DNA of 64,000 bases from Rubripirellula sp. Its GTDB lineage: Bacteria > Planctomycetota > Planctomycetia > Pirellulales > Pirellulaceae. The number at the start of each line of letters is the position of its first letter. The stretch's first letter is position 1. The stretch lies in assembly GCA_012270065.1 (NCBI GenBank), contig JAAXJB010000096.1, forward strand, positions 70,707-134,706, given 5' to 3'. The notes under the pieces are model-generated. The model was not told where the DNA came from and did not search any database. It saw only the letters and a program-made list of their open reading frames with translations. Of this stretch, positions 33,514 to 43,622 are shown in pieces. Position numbers and translations under genes: made by a program.

Positions 33514-34929
33514 TCACGGATTCCTTTTTGATTGATCACTGATGATCGTGAAGCCGGAAAAGCTGTTTCCGGTAAATGAGATTCTGTGATTTGATTGGTC
33601 AACCAGAACATCAAACGAATCCTCGCTTGTACCGCTCACGCGGCAGTTGGCGATGGTGGTGTTTTCGGTGTGATCCAGGCGAATGCCTGATCCGCAATCT
33701 GTGATTAGCAGACCGGTAAGCAGGCACCCGGAACATTGGGAAAGCTGGACTCCGCCCCGCTCCGTTGCCAGATGGAAAAGGGTTGAATTGGCGAGGATGC
33801 AATCGTTGCTGTTGACGAATTGAATGATGCCGGGACGCACGAACTGTCGCGGGTTGAAAGTGTTGCTGCTGACCACGACTCGTTGGCTGTCTTTCACAAC
33901 GAGGTTGTTTGGCATGGGAGCAAAAAATGTGTTTCCTGTGATGGTGACATCATGGCTGTGACTGACGTCGATGAGAGTGCTGGTGTCGCTCAATACATTC
34001 CCGGAAATGGTGACCGAATTGATCGGGTAGCTTTCTTTCCCTGACAGGCGGATGTTGGCGCCACCCGGGGCCACTGTTTTCCCGTTGTCGCCACCGTAAT
34101 TGGCTGCGTGTTGAATCGTGTTCCCGGTGATTGCAATTTCAGCAATGGATTTGGATTTGTCATCCTGAGAGCCGCTGACATCGATCCAGATATTTGCGGT
34201 TCGTGTTGCTGTTGTGTCATCAGGCATGTTGCCTTCAATGTCGCATCCTGTGACTTGCAGGTTGCGGACATTGCCATCACGCACCACGACTCCACCTTTG
34301 CGGTTGTAGGATATGTGTGAGTTGCTGACATTGATTTGGTGAAGGTTGACATCATCAAGGTAAAGTCCGACGCCCGAATTTTCGTAAAGATGGCAATCCG
34401 AAACGATGACGTTGCGGTTTCGTACAGCGAGATGGATGCCGTGATGGCACCAACGAATCGACATTTGTTTCAACGCCGCGCCCACCGTCTGTTCAAGACG
34501 AATCCCGTCCGCTTCTGGATGTCCACCAAGAATCTCAAATCCGCTGAGAATCGGCATTCGCTCATTCCATGTCTTTGCTGAGAACGACTTGGGTGATGCG
34601 GTGCCCGTGTGGTTTCCCTTCACAAAAATGGCTGGTCCAGAGCCGGTCATGATCAGCGTTGAACCAACCTCCGAAGTGATGGAAGCCGATCCATGTTTGC
34701 CAAGATCTACCAGCAACGGGCGACTTATCCGATAGAATTTCTCAGTCAGTTCAACACTTCCGTTGCGTTGATCAATGAGTGTTTGCAGGTCTTTCGTCGA
34801 GTCGGGAAGTGAATCCAGATTGGGGACTTGTTCGGCGGTCTTGTCCCATTGCGCTTCAGATCGCACGGGATGCAGCAGTGCCATGCTCAAAAAGCCCAGC
34901 GTTAAAATCAGGATTGACTTGTGATTCAT
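33514..34929 (-). CDS. Secreted right-handed parallel beta-helix protein
   Basis: Encodes 471 residues from the ATG at 34929, followed by a signal peptide (MNHKSILILTLGFLSMALLH). The rest shows repeated solenoid turns with N-x-I/V-x-x-S/G-N patterns (ITGNTIQHAAN, VTISGNVLSD, VTITGNTFFA, VVSSNTFNP, TIANCRVSG). This is typical of the pectate-lyase/NosD-like beta-helix families that bind or cleave polysaccharides. No clear catalytic triad is visible, so it could be a lyase, hydrolase, epimerase or binding protein. It is convergent with the fasciclin gene. Confidence 0.85.
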   Translation of the reverse strand: MNHKSILILTLGFLSMALLHPVRSEAQWDKTAEQVPNLDSLPDSTKDLQTLIDQRNGSVELTEKFYRISRPLLVDLGKHGSASITSEVGSTLIMTGSGPAIFVKGNHTGTASPKSFSAKTWNERMPILSGFEILGGHPEADGIRLEQTVGAALKQMSIRWCHHGIHLAVRNRNVIVSDCHLYENSGVGLYLDDVNLHQINVSNSHISYNRKGGVVVRDGNVRNLQVTGCDIEGNMPDDTTATRTANIWIDVSGSQDDKSKSIAEIAITGNTIQHAANYGGDNGKTVAPGGANIRLSGKESYPINSVTISGNVLSDTSTLIDVSHSHDVTITGNTFFAPMPNNLVVKDSQRVVVSSNTFNPRQFVRPGIIQFVNSNDCILANSTLFHLATERGGVQLSQCSGCLLTGLLITDCGSGIRLDHTENTTIANCRVSGTSEDSFDVLVDQSNHRISFTGNSFSGFTIISDQSKRNP

Positions 34930-35105
34930 GAGTTTTTCTACAGGTGCGAGCATGTTGGACTGGCTATATGTTTTGCGGACTGTTCCAGTCGACTATGATA
35001 AGTCAGCGGACACGATCGTGTGCAGTCGCCATTGACCTGGGTCAAATCGACTCTCTGCCTTCGTGATTTGGGCAAGCATGATTGCAAGCAGGATAATGAT
35101 CTGAG

Positions 35106-36812
35106 ATGACTGGTTTCAATGGTTGGACAGCAACGCAGAAAAATTGCGTCGTTCTTCTATGTCTGCTGCCACTGACAGCATTTCAGATGTCTGCTGCAGA
35201 GTTGCTCGCGACCGAAACAGAAGCACGGACCAGTGGGGTGGGGGAGCTACCCGATCAGGGAGCAGTGTCCACTGGCAACTCGATGGATTTCCGCCAAGTC
35301 ACGGAAAGAATCAACCTGCACCTGAGGCAGGGTTACGAAAAACGGCAGATACAGGCTGCGACCGTTTGCGATGACCGCGTCTTTGTCAGACGGCTGTATC
35401 TAGATTTGGCGGGGAGGATACCCAGGCAGTCCGAGGTGGACTTGTTCATGGAAGATTGTTCCGAATCCGATGGTGGTCGGGCACGCTTGATCAAGAGACT
35501 GCTAGGAAGTGAAGAGCATGTGACTCATTGGGCTGACATGTTCGATACGCTGTTGATGGGAAGGGCAGCTGACTCGAAATACACACAAAGGCGGGATAGT
35601 CGCTGGCGTGCATTCCTCGAAAATTCCATTCGAGCGAATCAACCGTGGAATGAGTTCATCGAAGACATTCTGCTTGCGAGACCGGCTGACGACAATAAAC
35701 GGGGCGGCAATTGGTTTTTGTTCGAACGCAATGATGATCACCAGAAGATTGCCGAAGCCGTTGCTCCGGCGATTTTCGGCATCCGCATTGAGTGTGCCCA
35801 GTGCCACGACCACATGCTGGTTGATGAGATCAAGCAGGCACACTATTGGGGGCTGGTAGCGTTTTTCAACCGAGGGAAGAATGTCAACGGCAAGGGGGGA
35901 CCGCAGATTCAGGAAAGCGCAATCGGTGGGTTTTCGGAATTTGCTGATCTGCTTGGTGACAGCAGTCCCAACCTGTTGACCTTTCTTGAAGTCGATACTG
36001 TTAACGAGCAGCGTCCTGCCAGTGGTGAAAAGCAGGTGGATACCGATGAGCTTTATGAGCCAGGTCCACTTGAGAATACACCACGAGTTCCGGTGTTCTC
36101 TCGTCGTGAGAAGTTTGTCACCGAGGTGGTTCGGGAACATCCCCGCGTAGCGCGGGCACTTGTGAATCGTGTTTGGGCCCTATTGATGGGGCGCGGGATT
36201 GTTCACCCTTATGACGAAATGGATAGCATGCATGAGGCAAGCCATCCTCAACTGCTTGACTGGTTGTCACAGGATTTCAGAAAGAGTGGTTACGATGTCC
36301 GTCGACTGGTTCGCGGAATTGTTTCCAGTGAGGCTTATCAGTTGAATTCGCGTCGGCCTGATGGCGTCGAGGATCCCGCCAGCTTTGCCTATTACCTGGA
36401 ACGATCGCTGACCGCTGAACAGTTTGCCCGCTCCGCACAGATCGCTTTACTCGGAGAAAATCGGGAAAATCAGGGATTGCAGTCTTCGTTCCGAAAAAAC
36501 TTTCCGGATCTGCTTCCCGATGAGCAGGTAGCAAATGTCAAAGAGTCTTTGTTCCTCAGCAACAGCCCGGTCATGCATGATCTGTTGGCGTCCAGCAAAG
36601 AATCAGGGCATCTGATTCCACGTCTGGAAGAAATGAAGGACAGTCGTCAGCAGGTCAACGTGCTGTTTGAGGTCATGTTCACCCGTTCTCCTGATTCCGG
36701 GGAATCACAAGCCGTCCAGGCTTACCTGAAAAAACGAGGTGGAACCGCCGAGGCGCTTCGGCAGGTTGCATGGTCGATGCTTACCAGCGCGGAGTTCAGG
36801 TACAACCACTGA
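35106..36812 (+). CDS. DUF1549/DUF1553 protein (planctomycete cytochrome-like)
   Basis: Encodes 568 residues with a signal sequence (about 14-31, VVLLCLLPLTAFQMSA). The DUF1549 domain covers about 60-270: FVRRLYLDLAGRIP, the HWADMFDTLLMG block and a CAQCH site at about 235-239. DUF1553 covers about 320-560: REHPRVARALVNRVWALLMG and NSPVMHDLL. In planctomycetes this gene is almost always paired with a DUF1501 gene, as here with a 17-base gap. The biochemical function is not established; CxxCH suggests haem or metal binding outside the cytoplasm. Confidence 0.9.
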   Translation: MTGFNGWTATQKNCVVLLCLLPLTAFQMSAAELLATETEARTSGVGELPDQGAVSTGNSMDFRQVTERINLHLRQGYEKRQIQAATVCDDRVFVRRLYLDLAGRIPRQSEVDLFMEDCSESDGGRARLIKRLLGSEEHVTHWADMFDTLLMGRAADSKYTQRRDSRWRAFLENSIRANQPWNEFIEDILLARPADDNKRGGNWFLFERNDDHQKIAEAVAPAIFGIRIECAQCHDHMLVDEIKQAHYWGLVAFFNRGKNVNGKGGPQIQESAIGGFSEFADLLGDSSPNLLTFLEVDTVNEQRPASGEKQVDTDELYEPGPLENTPRVPVFSRREKFVTEVVREHPRVARALVNRVWALLMGRGIVHPYDEMDSMHEASHPQLLDWLSQDFRKSGYDVRRLVRGIVSSEAYQLNSRRPDGVEDPASFAYYLERSLTAEQFARSAQIALLGENRENQGLQSSFRKNFPDLLPDEQVANVKESLFLSNSPVMHDLLASSKESGHLIPRLEEMKDSRQQVNVLFEVMFTRSPDSGESQAVQAYLKKRGGTAEALRQVAWSMLTSAEFRYNH

Positions 36813-36829
36813 CTGAATCATTGCAACTC

Positions 36830-38176
36830 ATGAAATCAAATCCATTCAACTCGAATCGAACGGCCAATGATCGGACTTGCGGTAGTGACGAACACACCGT
36901 GCACCGCCGTCTCTTTTTACAGGGGGCAATGACTGCTGGCGCAGCGTCGACGGGAAGCTTCAGTGGCCTGTTCTCCATTCCTGCTCTGGGGGAAGTTACC
37001 CGGCAGACAGGAAAGAAGTGCATTCTGCTTTGGCTGTGTGGGGCTCCGAGTCAATTTGAAACATGGGATCCCAAGCCCGGCACCGAAACTGGCGGGCCAT
37101 TTCACGCCATTTCTACAGACTTGCCCGGTGTGCAAATCAGTTCCCTGATGCCGCGTTGTGCGACGATCATGGAAAAATTGGCTGTGATTCGCAGCATGAA
37201 AACGGAGCCTGGCGAGCATTTTCAGGGAATCGATGTCCTCACACGGGGTGATAAGCCACGCCCTCCATTCACTCGACCGATTCTTGGGTCGGTGATTGCC
37301 CAACAGCTGGGGCAATTGGATAGTCCCGTCCCGCAATTTGTTTTGCTCGATCCATGCCCTGAGGGCAACGAGTTCAAACAGTTCAAAGCGGGTAATTGGG
37401 CGGGCTGGCTGGGGGCGGAGTATGGGCCGATCAGAGCCGGGGGAGATTATTCGATTCCGAATATCGAACGGGTGAATGAAATCAGTGAAGCTGACCATCA
37501 GGATCGTGAAGCTCTGAGGCAGTTTCTGAGCCGCAAGTTTGAAAACGATCACCGCAGTGAAGCCGCTGCCTCGCACAACGCTGCCTTCAATCGCGTGAAT
37601 GGCTTGATGAGTTGTGCGCCGCTGTTTGACCTCAATCAGCTACCCGAAAAAGATCGGCAACGTTACGGTGGTGGCGCATTCGCACAGCACGCACTTCAAG
37701 CACGGCATTTGATTGAAAATGGTTCGACATTTGTAATGGTGGCAAATGGAATGCCTTGGGACAATCACGTGTTTCAGCACGAAATGCATCAGATGCTCGT
37801 GCCTGAACTTGATAATGTTCTGTACCAGTTGATCACTGATCTGGAGGATCGGGGCATGCTTCAGGATACCCTCGTGATCGCGATGGGAGAATTCGGGAGG
37901 ACTCCATGGTTGAATGAAGCGCGGGGACGTGACCATTATCCGAAGGCATGGAGCCTCGCCATGGCAGGCGGCGGGATTCGGGGGGGAGTTGTGCACGGCG
38001 CAACAGATCCGCTTGGGTTCGAGGTTGTCGATGGAAAGGTCGACAATCGAAATCTCTTCGCGACTATTTTCAAGGCTCTTGGTGTTGACCCCCACCAGGA
38101 ATATGAATTGCCGGGTTTGCCAACGTTTCATCGTGTTGAAGACGACGCCCAACCCATCCAAGAGATTCTGGTTTGA
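36830..38176 (+). CDS. DUF1501 protein with Tat-type signal
   Basis: Encodes 448 residues from the ATG at 36830; an upstream frame start at 36770 overlaps the preceding gene and lacks support. A twin-arginine signal is visible at about 27-50 (HRRLFLQGAMTAGAAS). DUF1501 belongs to the alkaline phosphatase/sulfatase superfamily; family blocks include LWLCGAPSQFETWDPKPG, MPWDNHVFQHEMH and AMGEFGRTPW. The Tat signal implies export in a folded, possibly metal-loaded state. It is the second gene of a three-gene operon, with 10 bases before the WD40 gene. The reaction is unknown. Confidence 0.9.
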   Translation: MKSNPFNSNRTANDRTCGSDEHTVHRRLFLQGAMTAGAASTGSFSGLFSIPALGEVTRQTGKKCILLWLCGAPSQFETWDPKPGTETGGPFHAISTDLPGVQISSLMPRCATIMEKLAVIRSMKTEPGEHFQGIDVLTRGDKPRPPFTRPILGSVIAQQLGQLDSPVPQFVLLDPCPEGNEFKQFKAGNWAGWLGAEYGPIRAGGDYSIPNIERVNEISEADHQDREALRQFLSRKFENDHRSEAAASHNAAFNRVNGLMSCAPLFDLNQLPEKDRQRYGGGAFAQHALQARHLIENGSTFVMVANGMPWDNHVFQHEMHQMLVPELDNVLYQLITDLEDRGMLQDTLVIAMGEFGRTPWLNEARGRDHYPKAWSLAMAGGGIRGGVVHGATDPLGFEVVDGKVDNRNLFATIFKALGVDPHQEYELPGLPTFHRVEDDAQPIQEILV

Positions 38177-38186
38177 GACTGCTGGC

Positions 38187-39248
38187 ATGGAAAAAATAGA
38201 ACTCAAACGCGTCAAGGACTTCAGTCTCCCAAGTGGGGTGCTGTCCGCTGCCGTTTCCCCGGATGCGCGTAAGGCCGTTGTTGGTTGTTTGCATGGTGTG
38301 TTTCGCTTGGATCTCGAAACAGGAAACCATGAGTATCTTTATCAGCATGGCAGTTATGTCAGTTCGGTGGCATGGTTGACCGGGGAGACAGTCGTCACAG
38401 CCGGGTACGATGGTGAACTGTGCTGGTTTGATTTGGCAAGCAATGCGGTTGTGCGACGGTCGAAAGTCCATGATTTCTGGTCCTGGGACATGGCCGTATC
38501 ACCTGACCAGAATTTGATCGCTTCGGTCACAGGCCAGTACATGGCCGGTGGGTACAAGTATGAGCCTCAGCCCGAGCGTGAGCCATCGATTCGCATCCTG
38601 TCCGCGAAAGACGGTGAACTCGTTCGCAGCTTGTCACACGTGCCCTCGGTGCAGGCTGTGGCCATCAGCCCGGATAACAAACTGGTCGCCGCCGGCAACT
38701 TGATGGGCGAGGTACGGATTTACGATCTTGTTGACGGAAGTCTGGTTTCAAAGTGGACAACACCGGCTTTCACAAGTTGGGGCATCATCAAAAGCCACTG
38801 CTATCTGGGAGGGATTTTCTCGATGAAGTTTTCTTCCGAGGGAGACCAGCTGTTGTTGGCCGGCATGGGGCCAATGCGGGATCCGATGGCCGGTAATGGA
38901 AAGCAGCTTTGGCAGCGATGGAAATGGGATGGCAAAAATCCCGAACTACTCGATCAGACGCATCAGGGAGATGCTGGGGAGGGCTTGATGGAAACCCTTG
39001 CCCTGGCCCCGGATTCAAGTCATTTCCTGATGGGTGGACGCCTCCGCGGAGGCGACTGGAATGCGGCCCTGTTCGATCACAAAACCGGCTACCGCATTGC
39101 TTCGGTGAAGACCGGATACAGAATCACGGAGGCCGTCTATCATCCAGATGGAAAGCATGTTCTGCTTGCTGGGGCAAAGCGTCAGCCGACGAAAAAAAAG
39201 GAAGGCAAGTTTCAGGACTTCGGACGCGTTGAAGTTTATGCGTTCTGA
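38187..39248 (+). CDS. WD40-repeat protein of the DUF1549/DUF1501 operon
   Basis: Encodes 353 residues from the ATG at 38187, 10 bases after the DUF1501 stop. WD-type blades are visible (AAVSPDARKAVVGCLHG, SVAWLTGETVVTAGYDGEL, AVAISPDNKLVAAGN, ALAPDSSHFLMGGR). Six to seven blades fit the length. There is no signal peptide, so unlike its two partners it probably stays in the cytoplasm, or is exported with a partner. It presumably acts as an interaction scaffold. It is convergent with the DUF1592-type gene, with 36 bases between stops. Confidence 0.88.
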   Translation: MEKIELKRVKDFSLPSGVLSAAVSPDARKAVVGCLHGVFRLDLETGNHEYLYQHGSYVSSVAWLTGETVVTAGYDGELCWFDLASNAVVRRSKVHDFWSWDMAVSPDQNLIASVTGQYMAGGYKYEPQPEREPSIRILSAKDGELVRSLSHVPSVQAVAISPDNKLVAAGNLMGEVRIYDLVDGSLVSKWTTPAFTSWGIIKSHCYLGGIFSMKFSSEGDQLLLAGMGPMRDPMAGNGKQLWQRWKWDGKNPELLDQTHQGDAGEGLMETLALAPDSSHFLMGGRLRGGDWNAALFDHKTGYRIASVKTGYRITEAVYHPDGKHVLLAGAKRQPTKKKEGKFQDFGRVEVYAF

Positions 39249-39284
39249 ACTCTGCCTCTGAATCGTCCAGCTGTCAGTCAGGAT

Positions 39285-41903
39285 TCATTTCGTTTTGAAC
39301 GCTTCGGATTGAATCAGAGCGTGCACGAAGGCGCTGATTTGATTCTGTTTGCTGCCGGCCTCCAGGAGCATGTGGTCAACAAGGTCCCTGTCCGTGAATC
39401 CGTAAGGTCTGCCGAGTCCGTAGGCGATCAGGGATTCTGAAAAGCCGCGTGCGAACGCCTGTTCGTGTTTGGCAATGTGATCACGCATTTCGAGAAAACC
39501 GGAAAAATGTTCGCCACTTGGAAGAACACCGCTGGGGTCAATCACGTGAGCCACGGCTTTCTTGGGTTTTGAACGCGATTTGGAGCTTGGCTTTTCTTTT
39601 TCACGCCATTGGCCAACGGCGTCGAAGTTGTGCATGCCAAATCCGATTGGATCAATCTTGCGATGGCATTGGGCGCATTGTGGTTCTTGTCTGTGTGCAA
39701 GTTGTAGCTGCCTCACGGACAAATTCTCACCGACGCGGTCGATTTGGGGAACATTTGGTGGAGCAGGTGGAGGAGGGTCGTGCAGGATCTTGCGCAGTAC
39801 CCAGGCTCCGCGTTCAACGGGCGAGGCACGTTCTCCATCAGATCCCATTGCGAGGATGGCTGTCATTCCCAGAAGACCACCTCGGGGTGATCTTTCGGGC
39901 AGTTTCACCCTCTCGAATTCATGGCCTGGCTTACTGGGAAGGCCGTAGTATTCTGCCAGCAGGTCGTTGACGACCACATGATCGGAGTTCAGCAGTTGAT
40001 TGAGATTCTTTTCGTGCTGGAGTAGATGATTGAAGGTCTCAAAAACTTCGTTTCGAGCAGCCATTTTCAGACTTTCATCAAACTGCGGATAAAGCCCGTG
40101 GTTGAATTGGAAAAAGTCCAGACGTTCCATTTGAAGCCATTGGTGGGTGAAGCTGCGCACGAATTCCATGGACCGTGGATCTGCCAGCAAGCGTTCCGTT
40201 TCCTCTCTGAGTGTGGCCTCGCCACTCAGTTTGCCCTGATTGGCGAGATGCAGGAGGCGTTGGTCTGGTGGCTCACTCCAGAGCAGGTACGAGAGTCTGA
40301 CAGCCAGTTCCCGTTCAGTCAGGGGGCGGCGAACTGCCTTTGGGTTGGGCTCCTGCAGGTACAAAAAGCTTGGCGAAGCGAGAATGACAGACAGTGGAGT
40401 GATCAGGGCCTGCCTGAAGCCGGAACCGCTTTTCCGTTCTTCCTCGTAAAGAGAGACCAGTCGATTCAGAAAGAGCTCCGAGGGCTGCTTGGATCGGAAT
40501 GCCCTGAAAGCAAACTGGCGGAGGATGCTCCGCGCATGCTCTTTTTGGTCGATGTCTCCTGCCTCTGGAAACAGACGCTCATAGTGTTGATTGGTTTTTT
40601 TCTGATGGATGGGACCTTTGACTTCCACCCAGTCAATCCAAATGGCGGGATCCGGCATGTCTTGCCCATCACTGCGTGCCGATTTGAATTTCGCTCGAGC
40701 AGCGTCCCGCGAATTGGGTTGCCGCTCGCGCAAGCCGATTTTGCGTTCATTCGGATGACAAATTGAGAGTGGAAATTCGATGATCTGTGGTTTCTCGAAT
40801 GTTCCTGTGACTTTGCGGTAACCCCTGACCGTCATCTCGCCAGTTCTTGCTGACGGATTACTGCTGCCATATTCGATGAACGAGCGGTCAGCGGATGCGT
40901 TGGGTAAACGACCCGCTCGAATCCGGATCAGATACTCACCTGCCGGTGCGTTTGCGGGAAGCGAAGAATAGTCCACCATTGCTCCTGCCTGCGAAACAGT
41001 GAATGCAACACCTGTTTCTGTAGGGGGGAATTGGAGATATGCCTCGTAGGAAGGATAGTTTTTTGCGTACTGCCCTTCCTCAAATTTCACACGGCTCGCG
41101 TCAATGTAGCCAAAATCGGTTGGCGGGCGTCCATTCGATGCCTTCCATTGCTCAGCCAGTTTGTGTCTCGCAGCAAGTTGGTCACGCCTCTTGCCTATGA
41201 AACGGTTGGTCTCGACCTCACACTCGCGATGCAAGTCAATCTGTTTCCGGTTTGAATGACTTTGGATCAGTGTGGTCAATGCCTCGCGGCCAAGTTTCAG
41301 ATATTTCTCAACCTGATCACTGGACATGTAGAGTGATGCCCCTGCCGTGTCGAAATTCCCAGGGTCGGAGTCACTGGGCAAATCGCTCAAATCTACCTCA
41401 ACGCCAAGTAACGAACGGATGGTGTTTGCGTATTCCCTGCGATTCAGACGTCGCATGGTGATGACGCCACCGCTGTCACTCAGAATCTGGCGAGCCACCA
41501 CCATTGTCTGTGACAGTGCTTCCAGGAAATCTGTCTTCTTGGCAGCAAGTGGCTGTGCAGAATCCTCTGGTGGCATCTCTCCCGAATTCATGACATCGAG
41601 AACTTTCTGCCATCGCTCGGCTGCCTCGATGCTGTTCAGTTCGAATGGAATGTTCTCCAGATCGACTTGGCCTTTTCTGGTTGCTGAATCGTGGCAATCA
41701 AAGCAGAAATTCTGCAGGAGGTTTCGATGCTTTTCCGGGAATGCAACTGCAGGGTGCGATCCGTCTTTCCTGTCCTCAGCCGCTCCTGTCACGTCCGGAA
41801 CGTCATTCGCAACAACCGAGGCAGATACCACGAGCAAGCCTGCGAAAATGGCTACTGACTGAAAGAAGCGGCAACGTCCGGGGTTTTCGTTCAGTTTTCG
41901 CAT
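39285..41903 (-). CDS. DUF1587/1595/1592/1588/1585 protein with PSCyt1 domain
   Basis: Encodes 872 residues from the ATG at 41903, followed by a signal segment (SVAIFAGLLVVSASVVAND). Domains in order: PSCyt1 with CFDCH at 67-71; DUF1587 (MRRLNRREYANTIRSLLGVE); a beta-rich insert (about 270-420); DUF1595; DUF1592 (ELAVRLSYLLWSEPPD); DUF1588 with a second haem-type site CAQCHRKIDPIGFG; and DUF1585 at the end (YGLGRPYGFTDRDLVDHM). This is the standard large planctomycete secreted cytochrome architecture. Its role is unknown, with a link to polysaccharide or redox metabolism often suggested. The family is usually paired with a DUF1552 gene; none follows here. Confidence 0.92.
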   Translation of the reverse strand: MRKLNENPGRCRFFQSVAIFAGLLVVSASVVANDVPDVTGAAEDRKDGSHPAVAFPEKHRNLLQNFCFDCHDSATRKGQVDLENIPFELNSIEAAERWQKVLDVMNSGEMPPEDSAQPLAAKKTDFLEALSQTMVVARQILSDSGGVITMRRLNRREYANTIRSLLGVEVDLSDLPSDSDPGNFDTAGASLYMSSDQVEKYLKLGREALTTLIQSHSNRKQIDLHRECEVETNRFIGKRRDQLAARHKLAEQWKASNGRPPTDFGYIDASRVKFEEGQYAKNYPSYEAYLQFPPTETGVAFTVSQAGAMVDYSSLPANAPAGEYLIRIRAGRLPNASADRSFIEYGSSNPSARTGEMTVRGYRKVTGTFEKPQIIEFPLSICHPNERKIGLRERQPNSRDAARAKFKSARSDGQDMPDPAIWIDWVEVKGPIHQKKTNQHYERLFPEAGDIDQKEHARSILRQFAFRAFRSKQPSELFLNRLVSLYEEERKSGSGFRQALITPLSVILASPSFLYLQEPNPKAVRRPLTERELAVRLSYLLWSEPPDQRLLHLANQGKLSGEATLREETERLLADPRSMEFVRSFTHQWLQMERLDFFQFNHGLYPQFDESLKMAARNEVFETFNHLLQHEKNLNQLLNSDHVVVNDLLAEYYGLPSKPGHEFERVKLPERSPRGGLLGMTAILAMGSDGERASPVERGAWVLRKILHDPPPPAPPNVPQIDRVGENLSVRQLQLAHRQEPQCAQCHRKIDPIGFGMHNFDAVGQWREKEKPSSKSRSKPKKAVAHVIDPSGVLPSGEHFSGFLEMRDHIAKHEQAFARGFSESLIAYGLGRPYGFTDRDLVDHMLLEAGSKQNQISAFVHALIQSEAFKTK

Positions 41904-42275
41904 GAATGACGCAGTTGGTACTGGGGGATCAGGATTTGGCCGGAGATGCTGCAAGTGCAAAGGCATGGAAGCGACTTGACCAGAACAGGAGCTGCCATGC
42001 AAAGTTTAGCTGCTGAATCGAAATTTGGCGATTGCTAAAGAGCCGTGTTGTGTAAGATCTGGGACGTCTCTCGTTCCCTTTCAACGAGTGCGTTATTTTG
42101 CCTCTGCTGAACGCTTGCTGGTTGAAAATTTTGCACACTGAACTGGCAGCTTGTAGATGATGCAACACTTCAATCGATCCGAGAAACTGCAGCCAGCGTG
42201 ATCCCGATGAGTCGATTCGCCATCATCGGAACCGGATCAGAAAAAACTCCGTCATTACTTTCATGAGATGCATTC
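41904..42275. other. Divergent intergenic region, nothing recognised
   Basis: This region lies between the DUF1592-type gene (minus) and an alpha/beta hydrolase (plus). Both promoters must be here. I see no repeat, RNA gene or clear hairpin. Confidence 0.35.
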
Positions 42276-43622
42276 ATGTTTCGATTTTTTTCTTTGCTTT
42301 TGGCAGTTGTGCTTGGCAGCAGCTTATTGATGTTGATTGCCGGTCCTGTTGTTTGTGCTGATGAACCGTCAGATGTGGAGGTGGTTGAATCGGGGGCTGG
42401 CGACCTTGAGAGCAAGGCGGAAAAACTGCCCTGGAGTCGATGGAACATGCGGCGTCTTGAAAAGCCACCGGAATACCGCTGGCTTGATTCCCAGTCCATG
42501 GTTCGGTCGATGCTGTACCGTGGAGAGGATTATCAAGGGCACCCGACTGAAGTGTTTGCGTATTATGCTTCCCCTGAAACGTTGACGGGTGAAAAGGTGC
42601 CTGAAAGCGGGCTGCCCGGAATCGTGCTGCTGCATGGCGGGGGCGGTACAGCATTTTCGGAATGGGTTGAGAAATGGGCTCGACGTGGATACGCGGCGAT
42701 CGCCATGGATTTGGGAGGGAAGCGGCCAGCAGCGCCGGTCTTTGATGCCACGACCGGTCAGGTCGTGCAGCGTTTCGATCATATGCGTGAAAAGCGGGTG
42801 CGTCTGGAAAGTGCAGGCCCTTGGGATGATCATGCGGCAAAATTCCAGAACATCAATGATGATCCGACAGATGACTGGCAGTTCCATGCTGTTTCTGCCG
42901 CGATTCGTGCGCATTCTCTGCTTCGCAGTTTTCCCGAAGTTGATCCGGAACGCACTGCTTTGACCGGGATCAGTTGGGGAGGGTACCTGACCTGCCTGAC
43001 TGCAAGTGTTGATGATCGTTTCAAAGCTGCCGTGCCGGTCTATGGTTGTGGTTATCTTCATGACGGTGAATCCGTGCAGCGTCCCATGATTGACCGTCTG
43101 AACGACGGGCAGCGTGATGAGTGGATACGGTTACATGATCCATCCAGTTTTCTCGTGGCCTGTCGCGTGCCCATGTTCTTTGTCAACGGCACCAACGACA
43201 AACACTACCCACTGAAAAGCTATGCCCGGAGTTACAAGCTCGTCAAAGGTCCAGTGACGCTGAGGATTGAAGCAGGAATGCGTCACAGTCATGTTCATGG
43301 ATGGGCACCGATTGAAATCGGTCGCTTTGTTGACCAGCACCTTCTGCAGGCACCGGCACTCCTTGAATTGTCCAAGCCGGTGATGCAGGGTGATGTCGTT
43401 TCAGCAACGTTTCCAATGCAGCAAAAGGCTGTTGATGCGACCTTGCAATACACGGGTGATCAAGGCGAGTTGGTGGGGCGTCACTGGAAACGGGCAAAGG
43501 CAACTCTGGGCAATGGAAAGGTATCTGCCAAAGTACCTGAAGATGCGACCATCTGGTGTCTTGCCGTCACGGGGGCCGATGGTGCGATGGTGACGACAGA
43601 AGTCATTTTCCGCGAGCCTTGA
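42276..43622 (+). CDS. Secreted alpha/beta hydrolase (dienelactone hydrolase / acetyl-xylan esterase-like)
   Basis: Encodes 448 residues with a signal peptide (SLLLAVVLGSSLLMLIAGPV, cleavage near residue 28). The hydrolase core (about 80-350) has the oxyanion region LLHGGGGTAFSEW, the nucleophile in LTGISWGGYL (Ser about 232), an acid candidate in FVNGTNDKHYPL and the catalytic His in GMRHSHVHGW. This is the pattern of S9-like and acetyl-xylan-esterase-like hydrolases. The last 100 residues form a beta-sandwich-like tail. It probably removes acyl groups from carbohydrates or cleaves small esters outside the cytoplasm; substrate not readable. It appears to be a single-gene unit. Confidence 0.85.
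   Translation: MFRFFSLLLAVVLGSSLLMLIAGPVVCADEPSDVEVVESGAGDLESKAEKLPWSRWNMRRLEKPPEYRWLDSQSMVRSMLYRGEDYQGHPTEVFAYYASPETLTGEKVPESGLPGIVLLHGGGGTAFSEWVEKWARRGYAAIAMDLGGKRPAAPVFDATTGQVVQRFDHMREKRVRLESAGPWDDHAAKFQNINDDPTDDWQFHAVSAAIRAHSLLRSFPEVDPERTALTGISWGGYLTCLTASVDDRFKAAVPVYGCGYLHDGESVQRPMIDRLNDGQRDEWIRLHDPSSFLVACRVPMFFVNGTNDKHYPLKSYARSYKLVKGPVTLRIEAGMRHSHVHGWAPIEIGRFVDQHLLQAPALLELSKPVMQGDVVSATFPMQQKAVDATLQYTGDQGELVGRHWKRAKATLGNGKVSAKVPEDATIWCLAVTGADGAMVTTEVIFREP

Noticed and set aside
32511-33614. Long antisense frame (367 codons) opposite the fasciclin gene
   Set aside because: It mirrors the codon structure of the fasciclin gene, lacks a ribosome site, and its product resembles no family.
37914-38186. 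Upstream extension of the WD40 gene into the DUF1501 gene
   Set aside because: It would overlap the DUF1501 gene by 260 bases; the ATG at 38187 sits 10 bases after the DUF1501 stop and begins the propeller.
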